Shown here: in pieces, positions 1-9,725 of the stretch
Layout: each line of letters starts with the position of its first letter
Position numbering within the stretch: the stretch's first letter is position 1
Assembly: GCF_022321485.1 (NCBI RefSeq)
Contig: NZ_JAKOGG010000009.1
Location: 62,001 to 126,000, forward strand
Direction of reading: 5' to 3'
DNA length: 64,000 bases
DNA from: Shewanella electrica
GTDB taxonomy: Bacteria; Pseudomonadota; Gammaproteobacteria; Enterobacterales; Shewanellaceae
Translations under genes and position numbers: made by a program
The notes under the pieces: generated by a model
Told to the model about the DNA's origin: nothing
Databases searched by the model: none
Seen by the model: the letters and a program-made list of their open reading frames with translations, nothing else

Positions 1-81
1 AACTGCGATTCGCAGCATCATCATCTGGAGGCGGCCATCGCCGCCGCGTTAGCTGAAATGACGGCGTGGGATAATAATTGA
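1..81 (+). CDS. C-terminal end of an unidentified protein (partial)
   Basis: An open frame from the first base ends at TGA 79-81 and gives 26 residues rich in Ala and His, ending ALAEMTAWDNN. The start lies outside the window. Base composition is like the chromosomal genes further right and unlike the AT-rich stretch that follows, so it probably marks the left edge of the accessory patch. I do not recognise the family; it does not resemble the C-terminus of an integron integrase. Confidence 0.45.
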   Translation, partial: NCDSQHHHLEAAIAAALAEMTAWDNN

Positions 82-669
82 TGTCGCTGAAACCATAAGC
101 TGACATAATTTTTGGTTAAGCCCATTTACGAGCCGCTTCACGTAAGACAATTACAAATTCAATATATCTTCTGCCGAAGTCGCTGGTGCTAGGAATTGTT
201 TGCCCCAAAACGAGCTAACTCGTTGTCTGTGGCGCAGTCAAACACAGACTTTCTCGCCTATAAATTTTCATCCATTTCACTCAAATCTTGCTATTTCGAG
301 CGATGCCTAAAAACTGGACGGGCATACAGTCATATTGAAATCATGGCGATTTTTATCCCAACTTCGTGCGCGTTTTTACTGGTTCAACAAGATAAATGCG
401 TATGCGCACTAATAAAATGTTTTATTTATTACAATAGGTTAGCAATGTAGTGCTGTGTTATTGTTACAGGTTATTTTGATATCAGAAATCCGTCTAGCGA
501 AGTTTAATTTTTCGGGCTCGCTTGAAGCGAGCTTGCACGCAGCCACCGCCAGCCAGCTTCAAGTAAGGAGCAAACATTCTCAATGTTGGCGGAATACGGC
601 GAGTTCAGAGACAAGGAAGCCAAATAGCCTATCATTATGCGCACCTTCTAGGTAATCTGTTACTCACAA
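82..669. other. AT-rich stretch with no convincing gene
   Basis: About 590 bp separates the gene end on the left from the first attC-like site. Open frames here are short, begin at weak codons and resemble nothing I know. A GTTAAGC seven-mer near 113-119 fits the integron R' consensus but has no clear partner. A short motif near 341-358 (TCATGGCGATTTTTATCC) recurs with two changes at 1751-1768, after the last attC-like site, so this stretch may be a decayed or non-coding cassette. Confidence 0.4.
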
Positions 670-725
670 AACCAGCCACGGCAACGGACACGGAAAACCG
701 CGCCGTTGCGTTAAGAGCGTTAGGC
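670..725 (+). other. attC-like recombination site, left of cassette 1
   Basis: GTTAGGC at 719-725 fits the R' consensus GTTRRRY. Upstream, GGCAACGG (680-687, approx.) can pair with CCGTTGC (703-709), giving a hairpin with a GC-rich inner stem. An AAC at 670-672 could pair with the GTT at the right end, but the left R'' box does not match RYYYAAC. The next gene starts 19 bp after the site, as in integron cassettes. This is the weakest of the three sites; it was judged from sequence pattern only. Confidence 0.4.
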
Positions 726-743
726 ATCTGTTCTAGGATAGAA

Positions 744-1235
744 ATGTTTCAGAAGTTTTTAGTTGTGTCTCAAGTCCTTTTGGCCGTCATTTATTCGTCG
801 GCGGGGTTCAGTAAACTGTTTCATTGGTTCCCCAATATTATTGGGCCGGTCTGGTTAATTGACGAATTGGCTAAATACAATTTAGGCTTGTTTGGTTATT
901 TTATTGCCCTATCACAGCTTGTTGTCGGGTTTTTGTTGTTTTTCCCTAAACTTCGCTTAATTGCTTCAATTCTTCTTTTACCTATACATCTGTGTATTAC
1001 CGTTGTGCCTATTTCGCTTGGTTGGCAAGGTACTCCTATCGTCAATGTAATTTTACTCGCTATGCTTTTAGCGCTTTTATTCGACGACAGGAAAAAACTA
1101 TTTTTATTACTGCGTAGCAATAATTCCTTCCATGCAAAAAACATCAAGGTTGTTTATTGGGCTAGTTTCGTTTTATTCTGGCTCGTAACATTTTTTATTA
1201 AGTATGGCAACTTCGTCGCTAACAATTCGCTGTAG
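744..1235 (+). CDS. DoxX-like small membrane protein, probable integron cassette gene
   Basis: This 163-residue protein is strongly hydrophobic, with about four predicted membrane segments near residues 5-25, 45-68, 72-110 and 138-156, and a short charged linker (FDDRKKL) before the last. The layout and the opening SAGFSKLFHW resemble DoxX-like membrane proteins, although the match is loose. The ATG lies 19 bp after a GTTAGGC site and the stop sits inside the next attC-like site, the usual geometry of a gene cassette with no promoter of its own. It is markedly more AT-rich than the chromosomal genes further right, a sign of transfer. Its substrate or role cannot be read from the sequence. Confidence 0.6.
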   Translation: MFQKFLVVSQVLLAVIYSSAGFSKLFHWFPNIIGPVWLIDELAKYNLGLFGYFIALSQLVVGFLLFFPKLRLIASILLLPIHLCITVVPISLGWQGTPIVNVILLAMLLALLFDDRKKLFLLLRSNNSFHAKNIKVVYWASFVLFWLVTFFIKYGNFVANNSL

Positions 1236-1321
1236 TCGTTCCCTCCAGTCACTGGGACAAAAATATGGGGCCGCTGCGCGATTATAGCCCCATATCTTTA
1301 CCCCTAAGCGGGGAGTTAAGT
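1221..1321 (+). other. attC-like site between cassettes 1 and 2
   Basis: AAC-AATT-CGC at 1221-1230 can pair with GCG-GGGA-GTT ending at 1317, matching the R and L boxes with unpaired central spacer seen in attC hairpins. GTTAAGT at 1315-1321 fits GTTRRRY. Inside is a perfect nine-base inverted repeat, ATATGGGGC (1263-1271) with GCCCCATAT (1287-1295). The stop codon of the upstream gene lies inside the site and the next ATG is 13 bp beyond it. Confidence 0.55.
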
Positions 1322-1334
1322 TTCCAAGGAAGTT

Positions 1335-1685
1335 ATGAGCCAGAATATAGAAATCATAGATCTAGGTTTTTCGGTTGCTGATGCCGAAGAAATCAAGTTC
1401 AAATTTGATGGTGCTGACCTTGTATTGGAATTCAATGATTGGCAAGAAAACCACATCACTATCAAGTGCGAGAACACGTTGGGTTTTAAATTTCAAAATG
1501 CAGAATACGAGCTTTCTGAATCAGAGCTCTTTGATTCTTGTCACATCGTACAGGACTCTGAGTGGGTGAAAGAGCATCTGAAACAAGGTGAAGCCTGGGA
1601 AGGTGAAAATTGGCTTCACTATAAATTAAACTTTAATGCGGCTGGAGTGGTCGAGGTTCTATGTTCCAAACTAGCCAAAACTTAA
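1335..1685 (+). CDS. Hypothetical soluble protein, probable integron cassette gene
   Basis: A 116-residue acidic protein with no signal peptide or membrane segment. Trp and Tyr are frequent in the second half, with a compact beta-rich pattern (LEFNDWQENHITIKC; EAWEGENWLHYKLNF). I do not recognise the family; small immunity-like or carbohydrate-binding folds are possible but unsupported. The ATG at 1335 follows an attC-like site by 13 bp and an AAGGAAG ribosome binding site; the TAA stop is embedded in the R'' box of the following attC-like site. The 430-bp unit from one site to the next is a normal cassette length. Base composition is AT-rich, unlike genes after 2.2 kb. Confidence 0.65.
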   Translation: MSQNIEIIDLGFSVADAEEIKFKFDGADLVLEFNDWQENHITIKCENTLGFKFQNAEYELSESELFDSCHIVQDSEWVKEHLKQGEAWEGENWLHYKLNFNAAGVVEVLCSKLAKT

Positions 1686-1751
1686 CAAGGCCAGGTACAA
1701 TCGCCCATTCGGGGCTGGACCTCAGCACTGCATGCTGTGGCTGCGTTAGCT
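1680..1751 (+). other. attC-like site closing cassette 2
   Basis: ACTTAAC at 1680-1686 fits R'' (RYYYAAC) exactly. AAC-AAG-GCCA at the left end pairs with TGGC-TGC-GTT at the right end, giving complementary R and L boxes separated by three-base unpaired spacers, as expected of an attC bottom strand. The right seven-mer GTTAGCT differs from GTTRRRY at one position. Of the three sites in this patch it has the best box architecture. Confidence 0.6.
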
Positions 1752-1786
1752 CATAGCAATTTTTATCCGAAACTAACTCGTTAGAG

Positions 1787-2105
1787 TTAACGCTTTAACT
1801 CGAAAATGTCCAAAAGTTTGTTACCTTTCCCAACCGGTAGTGCATTAAGCCACTCTTGCAATTTGTCATCGGACTTCAGTGTTTTTACGAGCCAAATCAA
1901 AACCATGTTTAATGCCAGATAGCACTTCTGCTTCGTATGATTTGTCTGTGCCAACCAATTCTGCCAGCGCGATACCGAGTTCATTGGCGAGATCGCAAAG
2001 TTCGAGGTCGTTGCTTGGTAAGGTTTGCACCGATGTGCGTAAAGTTTTGAGCAGTTCATCGATGTTGACTGTCGGTCTTGAACTCATAGTTCTATCCTTA
2101 GACAT
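1787..2105 (-). pseudogene. Small hypothetical protein interrupted by a one-base frameshift
   Basis: Starting at 2105 behind GAGGTG, the frame runs through MSKDRTMSSRP and a helical, acidic segment (LELCDLANELGIALAELVG), then stops early at an A5 run (T run 1882-1886 on the plus strand). Removing one A joins it to the second frame, which continues KTLKSDDKLQEWLNALP and ends ELKR at 1787-1789, giving about 105 residues that read as one smooth helical protein. I do not know the family. The gene lies on the opposite strand from the cassette genes and no closing attC site is visible, so it may belong to the chromosome. The shift may be real or a homopolymer error. Confidence 0.5.
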
Positions 2106-2203
2106 ATAAAAACACCTCACCTTAGTGCGGTTTCCCTGTGCTGCTAAATAGCGGTGATGATTTTAGTTAATCATATGATTTGTAATAAAAATATCTATTT
2201 TAA

Positions 2204-2968
2204 CTAAGCTTTCATGGCATTTCTGACGTACACATCAAAGCGATTTTTCTTGGTTTCAATTACGGTTGATGGCTTAACGCCGGCGAGATCTTCGGCGTAG
2301 TCGGGGCGTTTGACTACCACCCGTTTGCTGGCAATTTGCAGTGCTGGAGCGAGCAGGGCATCGGCGTCATCATCACTGCCCACTAAGGTTTGGAATACGC
2401 GCATCTCTTTTTTCACCAGCGCCGACTTTTCTCGGTGCGGGTACATCGGGTCGAGATAGACCACATCGACACTATCGGCCATCTCGTCAGCGAGCAGTTC
2501 AATATGATGGCTAGGCAGCAGATGCATACGTTGCTGCATCCAGTCACCGATTTCGGCGTCTTGGTAAGCGCGATTGAGACCATCATCTAACAGTGCGGCG
2601 ACGACGGGATGGCGTTCGACTAATGACACAGTGCAGCCGAGGCTTGCCAGCACAAAGGCATCACGGCCGAGGCCTGCGGTGCCGTCGAGTACCGTCGGCG
2701 TCACGCCTTGTTTTAAGCCGGCGGCTTTGGCAATGGCTTGGCCGCGTCCACCACCAAATTTGCGCCGATGTGCCACTGCGCCTTCAACAAAATCGACACA
2801 GATACCGCCGAGCTTTGGCTCATCACGTTTAAATAACGTCAGTTGCTGCTGCACCAGTTTGAGTTCAAATAGCGCGTCGTTGGTGTGCACTAACTGCCAG
2901 CGAGCGGCAATGGTGCTGAGGGCGCTATTATCAGCATCAAAATAGATATCAAACGGCGTGCGGCTCAC
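2204..2968 (-). CDS. rsmJ: 16S rRNA (guanine-N2)-methyltransferase RsmJ
   Basis: RsmJ methylates N2 of G1516 in 16S rRNA using S-adenosylmethionine. The 254-residue length is normal. The SAM-binding motif [13 protein letters not shown] lies near residues 92-104, followed by the acidic loop VSLVERHP and the catalytic motif YLDPMYPHR near 172-180. The substrate-side motif [16 protein letters not shown] is typical of this family. The gene faces away from rlmJ, another rRNA methyltransferase, with about 127 bp between the starts, enough for a shared divergent promoter region. Confidence 0.93.
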   Translation of the reverse strand: MSRTPFDIYFDADNSALSTIAARWQLVHTNDALFELKLVQQQLTLFKRDEPKLGGICVDFVEGAVAHRRKFGGGRGQAIAKAAGLKQGVTPTVLDGTAGLGRDAFVLASLGCTVSLVERHPVVAALLDDGLNRAYQDAEIGDWMQQRMHLLPSHHIELLADEMADSVDVVYLDPMYPHREKSALVKKEMRVFQTLVGSDDDADALLAPALQIASKRVVVKRPDYAEDLAGVKPSTVIETKKNRFDVYVRNAMKA

Positions 2969-3095
2969 AGGCGAGTTCCTTATCGATGAATTGGGCGCAT
3001 TATGCCAAAACTGGGCGGTGGCTGATAGCGTTGCTCGGATGCAATTTTGGCCACAGCTCTCTATAATGCCGCCATCTTCGTTGATGGAATTGATT

Positions 3096-3938
3096 ATGCT
3101 CAGCTATCGCCACGGTTTTCATGCCGGAAACTACGCCGACGTGCTTAAACACGCTGTGTTGCTGCAAACTTTGCAGTTGATGTACAAAAAAGATAAACCC
3201 TTGGTGTATATCGACACGCACGCGGGCGCGGGTGGTTATAGCCTTGAGGATGAATTCTCGCAGAAGACCGGCGAATATCTCGATGGGGTGGCGCGCTTGT
3301 GGCAAGCCACCGATCTGCCAGAAAGCCTACAGATGTATCTCGACAACGTGCGTCACTTTAACGGCAACGATGACGAGTTAGTGCAGTATCCCGGCTCGCC
3401 AGCAATGGTGGATATGAACCTGCGCGAGCAAGATCGCATGGTGTTGCATGAGCTGCATTCAACCGAGCAAGAGATGTTGGCCGATTATTTCTTTGGCGAT
3501 AAGCAAGTGCAAATAGTTAACGGTGATGGTTTGAAAGGCTTATTGGCCGCAGTGCCGCCGTTAGAACGCCGTGGTGTGGTGTTGATTGACCCGAGCTATG
3601 AAATCAAAAGCGATTACGACACCGTTGCCGACACCATCATTAAAGCGCATCGCAAGTTTGCTACTGGCGTGTATCTGCTGTGGTATCCAGTGGTGGACCG
3701 CGACCGTACCGAAGGCATGCTGCAACAACTGAAAGACAGCGGCATTCGTCGTCAGTTGCGCATTGAGCAATCGGTACGTGCCGATTCGAACGAATTTGGG
3801 ATGACGGGCGCGGGAATGTGGGTGATCAATCCGCCGTGGCAGTTAGATACTCATGCTGAAGCCATGCTGCAATATCTTAAGCCGTTGTTGGGTGATGCCG
3901 ACGGTAGCGTGACGCTGACGTGGGAAGTGGGCGAATAA
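3096..3938 (+). CDS. rlmJ: 23S rRNA (adenine-N6)-methyltransferase RlmJ
   Basis: RlmJ forms N6-methyladenine at A2030 of 23S rRNA. The start at 3096 gives 280 residues and the family N-terminus [19 protein letters not shown]; the frame is open further upstream, but that extension reads through the promoter region and has no family match. The SAM motif [11 protein letters not shown] and the catalytic motif VLIDPSYE (near residue 163) are intact. It ends 17 bp before the convergent lytic transglycosylase gene. Pairing with rsmJ on a divergent promoter suggests joint expression with ribosome biogenesis, which is inference. Confidence 0.93.
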   Translation: MLSYRHGFHAGNYADVLKHAVLLQTLQLMYKKDKPLVYIDTHAGAGGYSLEDEFSQKTGEYLDGVARLWQATDLPESLQMYLDNVRHFNGNDDELVQYPGSPAMVDMNLREQDRMVLHELHSTEQEMLADYFFGDKQVQIVNGDGLKGLLAAVPPLERRGVVLIDPSYEIKSDYDTVADTIIKAHRKFATGVYLLWYPVVDRDRTEGMLQQLKDSGIRRQLRIEQSVRADSNEFGMTGAGMWVINPPWQLDTHAEAMLQYLKPLLGDADGSVTLTWEVGE

Positions 3939-3954
3939 CTTTTCCTGCTCACTG

Positions 3955-4713
3955 TCAAAGCTGGCGATAACGCTGCAACAAGATCTGCACCCGTTCGACA
4001 TAGCTTTTGGTTTCGGGGTAGTTGGGAATCGCGCCCAACTGCTCCACTAGCGTTGGCCCGGCGTTGTAGGCGGCGCAGGCTAGCGCGATATCGCCGTTAA
4101 AGCGCTCAAGCAGTTGTGCCAGATAGCGGCTACCGCCGTTGATATTCTCCCGCGCGTTATAACGGTTAGCCACGCCGACTTCTTTTGCCGTTTCCGGCAT
4201 CAATTGCATCAAGCCTACTGCGCCAGAGCGTGACAATGCCCCCGAGTTAAATGCGGATTCGGCATGGATCACCGCCCGAATTAATGCCGGATCGAGTTGA
4301 TAACGTGCCGCCGCTTTGCTGATCTCCGTTTGGTACTTGGCGGTGAACAAGGGCGTGCGTTGCCAGTTGATCTTGGAGTCTGGATTACAGGCGTAACAAT
4401 CAAACAATAACCGTTCATAAGGGCGATCTTTAGGTTTTTTATCACTAAAAACCACCACTCCGTTAGCATTTGTGTAACGAAATACCTGTTCTTGGCTATT
4501 TTTTGCAGTTGTGCCAGCGACGGTGGCACTTGTTAGTAGCAGCGTGCTAATTGCTAATGATTTAATAAAATTGTTATTTATTAATATGTTGCAGCAGGTT
4601 TTTGCCGCTGTGATAACAGTGCTGATGTGATGGTAATGCATAGGTGATAAATTATGCACCCACCCAGTAAACAGGTGCCGTAAGGCCCATTTATTGCCGC
4701 AGTGATTTGTCAT
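3955..4713 (-). CDS. Lytic transglycosylase with DUF4124-like N-terminal segment
   Basis: This enzyme is predicted to cleave the MurNAc-GlcNAc bond of peptidoglycan in the periplasm. The C-terminal SLT domain (about residues 135-250) shows the catalytic Glu in IHAESAFN, then GLMQLMPETA and AAYNAGP, all diagnostic for goose-lysozyme-like transglycosylases. Before it, FRYTNANGVVVFSDKKP is a DUF4124 motif. The start is uncertain: ATG 4713 has AAAGGCGA in front, but the hydrophobic export segment (FIKSLAISTLLLTSATVAG) lies about 50 residues in. A later, non-ATG start would make a normal signal peptide. It is convergent with rlmJ. Confidence 0.85.
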   Translation of the reverse strand: MTNHCGNKWALRHLFTGWVHNLSPMHYHHISTVITAAKTCCNILINNNFIKSLAISTLLLTSATVAGTTAKNSQEQVFRYTNANGVVVFSDKKPKDRPYERLLFDCYACNPDSKINWQRTPLFTAKYQTEISKAAARYQLDPALIRAVIHAESAFNSGALSRSGAVGLMQLMPETAKEVGVANRYNARENINGGSRYLAQLLERFNGDIALACAAYNAGPTLVEQLGAIPNYPETKSYVERVQILLQRYRQL

Positions 4714-5031
4714 TTTATCGCCTTTCATTAAACATCGAGCTGGGGCTGCTTATTTAACCTAACACGTCGAGGGGATACCCCTGCGCTTTGTGATTGATAT
4801 TGATGAAGTAAGTTTAATCCTTCGGCCAAAAAATATTCAGCAAGTATTCAGATAGGCTGGGCTAAAGTGAACACGTACATGGTACACAGCGATTAGTTCA
4901 TAAAAGCTTGCCTTTAGACCCTCCCCGGGTCTTTTTTTTTGCCTTAAATTCAGCGTCATAATCATCGCGCCGTCAGCGCTAATACTCATGCTACGGCGAG
5001 TTAAAGATAGAAGTATTTACCCAAAATAAAA
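4714..5031. other. Intergenic region with an orphan terminator
   Basis: No gene is visible between the transglycosylase and the efflux operon. The main structure is a strong plus-strand hairpin with a T run (listed separately) that does not follow any annotated plus-strand gene closely. A short palindrome GTACATGGTAC lies near 4876-4886. A small RNA of about 60-100 nt ending at the terminator is possible, but I see no clear promoter. Confidence 0.4.
4916..4940 (+). terminator. Strong intrinsic terminator, orphan
   Basis: AGACCC (4916-4921), a five-base loop, GGGTCT (4927-4932), then an uninterrupted run of T to about 4940. It reads on the plus strand, where the last gene (rlmJ) ended almost 1 kb earlier, so it may end an unannotated small RNA. 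Confidence 0.75.
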
Positions 5032-5053
5032 AGCCCAAACAGATGTTTGGGCT
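5032..5053 (-). terminator. Terminator of the RND efflux operon
   Basis: AGCCCAAAC (5032-5040) and GTTTGGGCT (5045-5053) form a perfect nine-base stem with an AGAT loop. On the minus strand it is followed by TTTTTATTTT and lies 27 bp after the pump gene's stop. The plus strand also ends in TTTT, so it may work both ways. Confidence 0.85.
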
Positions 5054-5079
5054 TTTCGGGTTAATCCGTGGTGGCGGGC

Positions 5080-8000
5080 TTAGTCAGCCTTTGGCTTTTC
5101 AGATTCGCCTTTCTTCATGAACAAACGTTCTACCACTACGAAGAAGATTGGGATGAAGAAGATACCTAAGAAGGTCGAACTCATCATACCGCCGAGTACA
5201 CCAGTACCGATAGCGTGTTGGCTACCTGAACCCGCGCCTGAGCTGATGGTCAACGGTACCACACCCAAACCGAAGGCCAGTGAGGTCATCAGAATTGGAC
5301 GGATACGAACGCGGACCGCATGCAAGGTGGCTTCGATAAGTCCAGCACCTTTCTCAAAGTACTCTTTGGCGAATTCCACAATCAGAATGGCGTTCTTGGT
5401 TGCCAGACCGACCGTGGTCAACAAACCTACTTGGAAGAATACGTCGTTCGACAAACCACGACCATTCATCGCCAACAAGGCCCCGATAATACCCAGTGGC
5501 ACCACCAGAATTACCGCAAACGGTACTGACCAGCTTTCATACAAGGCCGCCAGCAGCAGGAATACCACTAACAGAGACAATGCATACAAGCCTGGTGCTT
5601 GGTTGCCTGACAGACGTTCTTCATACGAGATACCGTTCCAAGACAGAGCAAAACCCGGTGGCAGTTGGTGTGCCAGCTTTTCCATCTCGGCCATCGCATC
5701 ACCGGTACTGTAACCGGGAGCTGAAGCACCTTGAATGTTAACCGCAGAAATACCGTTAAAACGTTCTAGACGTGGAGAACCGTATTCCCAGTCACCGGTG
5801 GCAAACGCAGAGAACGGTACCATGGTGCCAGCGTTGTTACGCACGTACCATTTATCCAGATCATCTGGTTGCATACGGAACTGCGCATCACCTTGGACAT
5901 ATACACGTTTTACACGACCACGGTCGATAAAGTCGTTCACGTATGAACTACCCCAAGCGGTGGCCAGTGTTTGGTTCACTGCACTGATTTGTACGCCGAA
6001 TGCCATCAGTTTTTCATGGTCGATATCCAACTTGTACATTGGCATATCTTCCTGACCGTTCGGACGCACGCCCATCAGGATCGGGCTTTGCGATGCCATA
6101 CCTAACAGTTGGTTACGTGCGTTCATCAGCTCTTCGTGGCCTTTACCGGTCAGATCTTGCAGATACACGTCAAAACCGTTAGCAGTACCCAGCTCAATAA
6201 TCGCTGGCGGCACAATGGCGAACACCATCGCATCTTTAAATTGCGAGAAGGCACCCATCATACGGCCAGCAACCGCTTGTACGCTGTCTTTGGCGTCGGT
6301 ACGTTCAGACCAGTCTTTCATGTTCACGAACGCCATACCCATGTTCTGACCACGACCAGCAAAACTGAAGCCCGCTACGGTAAATACTGAGTTAACGCCA
6401 TCTTCTTTTTGATACAGGTCAGAGACTTTCTTCAGTACTTTTTCGGTGCTTTCTTGAGTGGCGTTTGGTGGCAAGGTTGCCAACGTCATCAACATCCCTT
6501 GGTCTTCATCAGGCAAGAACGCCGTTGGCATGCGAGTGAACATCCACGCCACAACTGCCACGAAACCAAGATAGATCAACATCATACGGAAGCTGCGTTT
6601 CAGGAACTTAGCCACGGTACTTTCGTAACCGTTGGTGAAACGTTCAAAGCTACGGTTAAACCAACCGAAGAAGCCTGTTTGGCCATGGCTTTCGCCTTTC
6701 TTCAGCGGTTTCAGCATGGTGGCACATAATGCTGGCGTCAGCACAATCGCCACAATCACTGACAGCGCCATGGCTGACACGATGGTGATGGAGAACTGAC
6801 GGTAAATAACCCCGGTAGAGCCCGACATAAACGCCATTGGTACGAATACCGCCGATAGCGTTGCACCAATACCGACCAGTGCGCCGGTGATCTGGCTCAT
6901 CGATTTTTTGGTCGCTTCTTTCGGGCTGAGGCCCTCTTCTGCCATCACACGTTCGACGTTTTCTACCACCACAATCGCGTCGTCCACCAACAAACCGATG
7001 GCGAGCACCATGGCGAACATGGTCAAGGTGTTAATTGAGTAACCGGCAAATGACAGAATCGCGAAGGTGCCTAACAGCACCACTGGCACCGCAATCGTTG
7101 GGATCAAGGTAGCGCGGAAGTTCTGCAAGAACAGGTACATGATCACAAACACCAGTACAATCGCTTCTAACAGCGTATGTACTACCCCTTCAATGGATTT
7201 CTCAACGAATGGGGTGGTGTCATATGGATAGACTACTTTCAAACCCTGTGGAAAGTTAGGACGCAGCTCATCTAACTTAGCCCGCACCGCTTTGGCGGTA
7301 TCCAGCGCGTTAGCACCAGTTGCCAAACGGATTGCCAAACCACTGGCGGGTTGACCGTTATACAGTGAGGTGACGCTGTAACTCTCTGCTCCCAACTCAA
7401 CACGGGCAACGTCGCTTAAATAAACGTTAGCGCCTGCGCCGTTAGATTTAAGAATAATCTGACGGAACTGTTCTGGCGTTTGCAACCGGCTTTGTGCGGT
7501 GATGGTTGCGTTCAACTCTTGGCCGGGCACCGCTGGCGCGCCACCAAATTGACCAGACGCGACTTGCGCGTTTTGCGATTGGATCGCCGCGGTAACGTCA
7601 GCGGTGGTCAGGTTGTACTTGGTTAACTTGAGAGGGTCTAGCCATATACGCATCGCATATTGGGCACCGAACAGCTGGGTTTCACCCACACCTGATACAC
7701 GGCTCATTGGGTCTTGTACGGTAGAACCAATAAAGTCGGCGATATCTGACTTATTCATTGAGCCATCTTCAGAGATGAAACCCAATACCATCAGAAAGCC
7801 TGAGGTGGATTTGTTAACGTTAACCCCTTGTGACTGTACTTCCTGCGGCAGCAAGGTCATTGCCGCTTGCAGTTTGTTCTGTACTTGTACTTGGGCGATA
7901 TCCGGATCGGCTTCGGCGTTAAAGGTCACAGTCACCTGTGCGTTACCAAAGCTGTCACTGCTTGATGTGATGTAACGCATGTGGTCAAGACCGGTCATAC

Positions 8001-8202
8001 GCTGTTCAATCACCTGCGTTACCGAATCTTCAACGGTTTTCGCTGAAGCACCAGGGTAGGTGGCTGACACCACAACCGTTGGTGGTGCAATTTGCGGATA
8101 TTGTGCGACAGGGAGCGACCTAATCGCTAGGACCCCCATCAGCATTATCAGAATTGCGATCACCCATGCAAAGATGGGGCGATCGATAAAAAAGCGTGCC
8201 AT
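5080..8202 (-). CDS. RND multidrug efflux transporter, AcrB/MexB type (HAE-1)
   Basis: This inner-membrane trimeric pump exports hydrophobic compounds using the proton gradient. Its 1040 residues match AcrB-type length. It starts [17 protein letters not shown], the usual first membrane helix. The proton-relay pair is present as [13 protein letters not shown] near residues 405-417 and the partner Lys as [16 protein letters not shown] near 940. Periplasmic porter and docking loops are complete, with no frameshift. It follows its periplasmic adaptor gene by 17 bp in one operon and ends at a strong terminator. No outer-membrane TolC partner is encoded nearby, so it probably uses a TolC from elsewhere. 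The divergent LysR gene is the likely regulator (inference). Confidence 0.95.
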   Translation of the reverse strand: MARFFIDRPIFAWVIAILIMLMGVLAIRSLPVAQYPQIAPPTVVVSATYPGASAKTVEDSVTQVIEQRMTGLDHMRYITSSSDSFGNAQVTVTFNAEADPDIAQVQVQNKLQAAMTLLPQEVQSQGVNVNKSTSGFLMVLGFISEDGSMNKSDIADFIGSTVQDPMSRVSGVGETQLFGAQYAMRIWLDPLKLTKYNLTTADVTAAIQSQNAQVASGQFGGAPAVPGQELNATITAQSRLQTPEQFRQIILKSNGAGANVYLSDVARVELGAESYSVTSLYNGQPASGLAIRLATGANALDTAKAVRAKLDELRPNFPQGLKVVYPYDTTPFVEKSIEGVVHTLLEAIVLVFVIMYLFLQNFRATLIPTIAVPVVLLGTFAILSFAGYSINTLTMFAMVLAIGLLVDDAIVVVENVERVMAEEGLSPKEATKKSMSQITGALVGIGATLSAVFVPMAFMSGSTGVIYRQFSITIVSAMALSVIVAIVLTPALCATMLKPLKKGESHGQTGFFGWFNRSFERFTNGYESTVAKFLKRSFRMMLIYLGFVAVVAWMFTRMPTAFLPDEDQGMLMTLATLPPNATQESTEKVLKKVSDLYQKEDGVNSVFTVAGFSFAGRGQNMGMAFVNMKDWSERTDAKDSVQAVAGRMMGAFSQFKDAMVFAIVPPAIIELGTANGFDVYLQDLTGKGHEELMNARNQLLGMASQSPILMGVRPNGQEDMPMYKLDIDHEKLMAFGVQISAVNQTLATAWGSSYVNDFIDRGRVKRVYVQGDAQFRMQPDDLDKWYVRNNAGTMVPFSAFATGDWEYGSPRLERFNGISAVNIQGASAPGYSTGDAMAEMEKLAHQLPPGFALSWNGISYEERLSGNQAPGLYALSLLVVFLLLAALYESWSVPFAVILVVPLGIIGALLAMNGRGLSNDVFFQVGLLTTVGLATKNAILIVEFAKEYFEKGAGLIEATLHAVRVRIRPILMTSLAFGLGVVPLTISSGAGSGSQHAIGTGVLGGMMSSTFLGIFFIPIFFVVVERLFMKKGESEKPKAD

Positions 8203-8219
8203 AGAATTAGCCCCGTTTA

Positions 8220-9359
8220 CTACTCTGCTGAAACGACGTTAGGTGCTACAGGTGCGCCCGGACGGATGCGTTGTAGTCCTTCAATCACTACGCGGTCACC
8301 TTCTTTCAGGCCGCTGGTAATACGCCATTTGTTGTTGATGACTTCCGCAGTGGTTACTGGACGTGCTTCGATTTGGTTTTGCTCGTTAACTGCCATCACA
8401 ATTGCTTGGCCTTTGTTGTTACGAGTAACCACCTTTTGCGGCACCATAATCGCCTTAGGATCTACCCCAGCATTGATGATGGCGCGAACGTACATTCCCG
8501 GCAGCAAGACGTGGTCTGGGTTAGGGAACTCAGCGCGCATCGTTACTGAACCTGTGTTTGGATCAACACTGACTTCAGCAAATTTCAGCGTACCGTTTTG
8601 ATCATAGATGGTGCCGTCTTCCAGCATCAGCTTCACGGTAGTGTCTTCAGTGGCTTTTAACTGACCAGCTTTCAGGCTCGCTTGCAAACGCAACATCTGA
8701 GCGCTTGATTGCACGATATCTACTTTGATTGGATCAAGCTGCTGAATGGTAGCTAACGCGGTGGTTTGATTCGCGGTAACCAAGGCGCCAGGCGTCACGG
8801 TTGAAATACCAACGCGGCCAGCAATCGGCGCTTTAACTTCGGTATATTCTAAGTTGATTTTGGCGGTGTTCAACGCAGCCTCTGCCACACTGACGGCGGC
8901 TTGCGCTTCTTTATACGCGGCTTCAGCAGTGTCGAAATCATCTTTACTGATGAAGTTAGTTTTGGTCAGCTCACCATAACGTTTATACGTTGCTTTTGCT
9001 GATACTAGGCTCGCCTTGGCGCGCTCTAAATCCGCTTGGGCACTCAATACGCTGGCTTTAAAGGTAGCTGGGTCAATTTGATAGAGAGATTGACCTTGTT
9101 TAACTTCAGTGCCTTCAACAAACCCTTGTTTGATGATGATGCCGGAGACTTGCGGGCGAACTTCAGCCTCTAAATAGGCTTTGCTGCGTCCAGGCAGTTG
9201 GGTGGTCAGAACCTGCGAAGATGATTGAACTTCAATGACATCAACAGCTGTGGCCTGAGCTTGGCCTTGTTGCCCCTGCGCTTGTTGGGCTTCTCCGCCA
9301 CAAGCGGACAACCACAATGCCATGCTTACAGCTGAGGCAACTTTGACAATATGCCGCAT
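8220..9359 (-). CDS. RND periplasmic adaptor lipoprotein, AcrA/MexA type
   Basis: This membrane-fusion protein joins the RND pump to the outer-membrane channel. I place the start at 9359 because AGGAG lies just ahead and it gives a normal lipoprotein signal, [22 protein letters not shown], with lipobox LSAC. An upstream in-frame ATG at 9404 would add 15 residues and bury the signal. The mature part has the expected order: lipoyl-like half ([21 protein letters not shown]), an alpha-helical hairpin rich in Ala/Glu/Lys (about residues 100-165), the second lipoyl half ([10 protein letters not shown]), a beta-barrel and the membrane-proximal domain. First gene of the pump operon. Confidence 0.93.
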   Translation of the reverse strand: MRHIVKVASAVSMALWLSACGGEAQQAQGQQGQAQATAVDVIEVQSSSQVLTTQLPGRSKAYLEAEVRPQVSGIIIKQGFVEGTEVKQGQSLYQIDPATFKASVLSAQADLERAKASLVSAKATYKRYGELTKTNFISKDDFDTAEAAYKEAQAAVSVAEAALNTAKINLEYTEVKAPIAGRVGISTVTPGALVTANQTTALATIQQLDPIKVDIVQSSAQMLRLQASLKAGQLKATEDTTVKLMLEDGTIYDQNGTLKFAEVSVDPNTGSVTMRAEFPNPDHVLLPGMYVRAIINAGVDPKAIMVPQKVVTRNNKGQAIVMAVNEQNQIEARPVTTAEVINNKWRITSGLKEGDRVVIEGLQRIRPGAPVAPNVVSAE

Positions 9360-9725
9360 GAAAACTCCTATTGCTATGCTTATCCCTGCTAAGTGTGCGA
9401 ACAACTTGTTAAGGGGATATTAATTCAGTTCAAAGGGTGAGTATTTCGTAACCTATCAGCCATTATCGACGGCTTTCACCCAAAGGGGAAAACCTAAATA
9501 GTAAAATTTCTTTAAAGACATTGATTAATACAAGGACTTCACCAGCGAACTGGATAAATTCCTCGACTATCAAACAGCTTTAACAGCTTTTCTTCTAGAG
9601 TTTTACGCCGATATTTTACCCATGTCTGGTAGTTTTTTATGGCAGAAAGCGATAGTGTACTACTGTTACTTAAAATTTGTTAGATATAGAAAATATCACT
9701 CACTGTTGCATAGGTGAAACAATCA
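9360..9725. promoter_or_regulatory. Divergent control region between efflux operon and LysR gene
   Basis: 366 bp of AT-rich DNA separates the two divergent starts and must hold both promoters. A direct repeat AACAGCTTT-AACAGCTTT lies near 9573-9590, a possible regulator site. I could not assign -35/-10 boxes with confidence. AGGTGA at 9712-9717 is the ribosome binding site for the LysR gene. Confidence 0.45.

Noticed and set aside
196-655. Two short plus-strand open frames near the left edge
   Set aside because: Weak start codons, no ribosome sites, odd composition and no resemblance to any family; treated as non-coding.
5117-6729. Several long open frames on the plus strand
   Set aside because: They lie opposite the RND pump gene and their sequence and codon patterns are only mirror images of its conserved motifs; no ribosome sites or family matches.
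8231-8251. GACGTTAGGTGCTACAGG as a third copy of the dispersed repeat
   Set aside because: The match is only about 14 bases and lies inside the adaptor-gene coding end; chance similarity.
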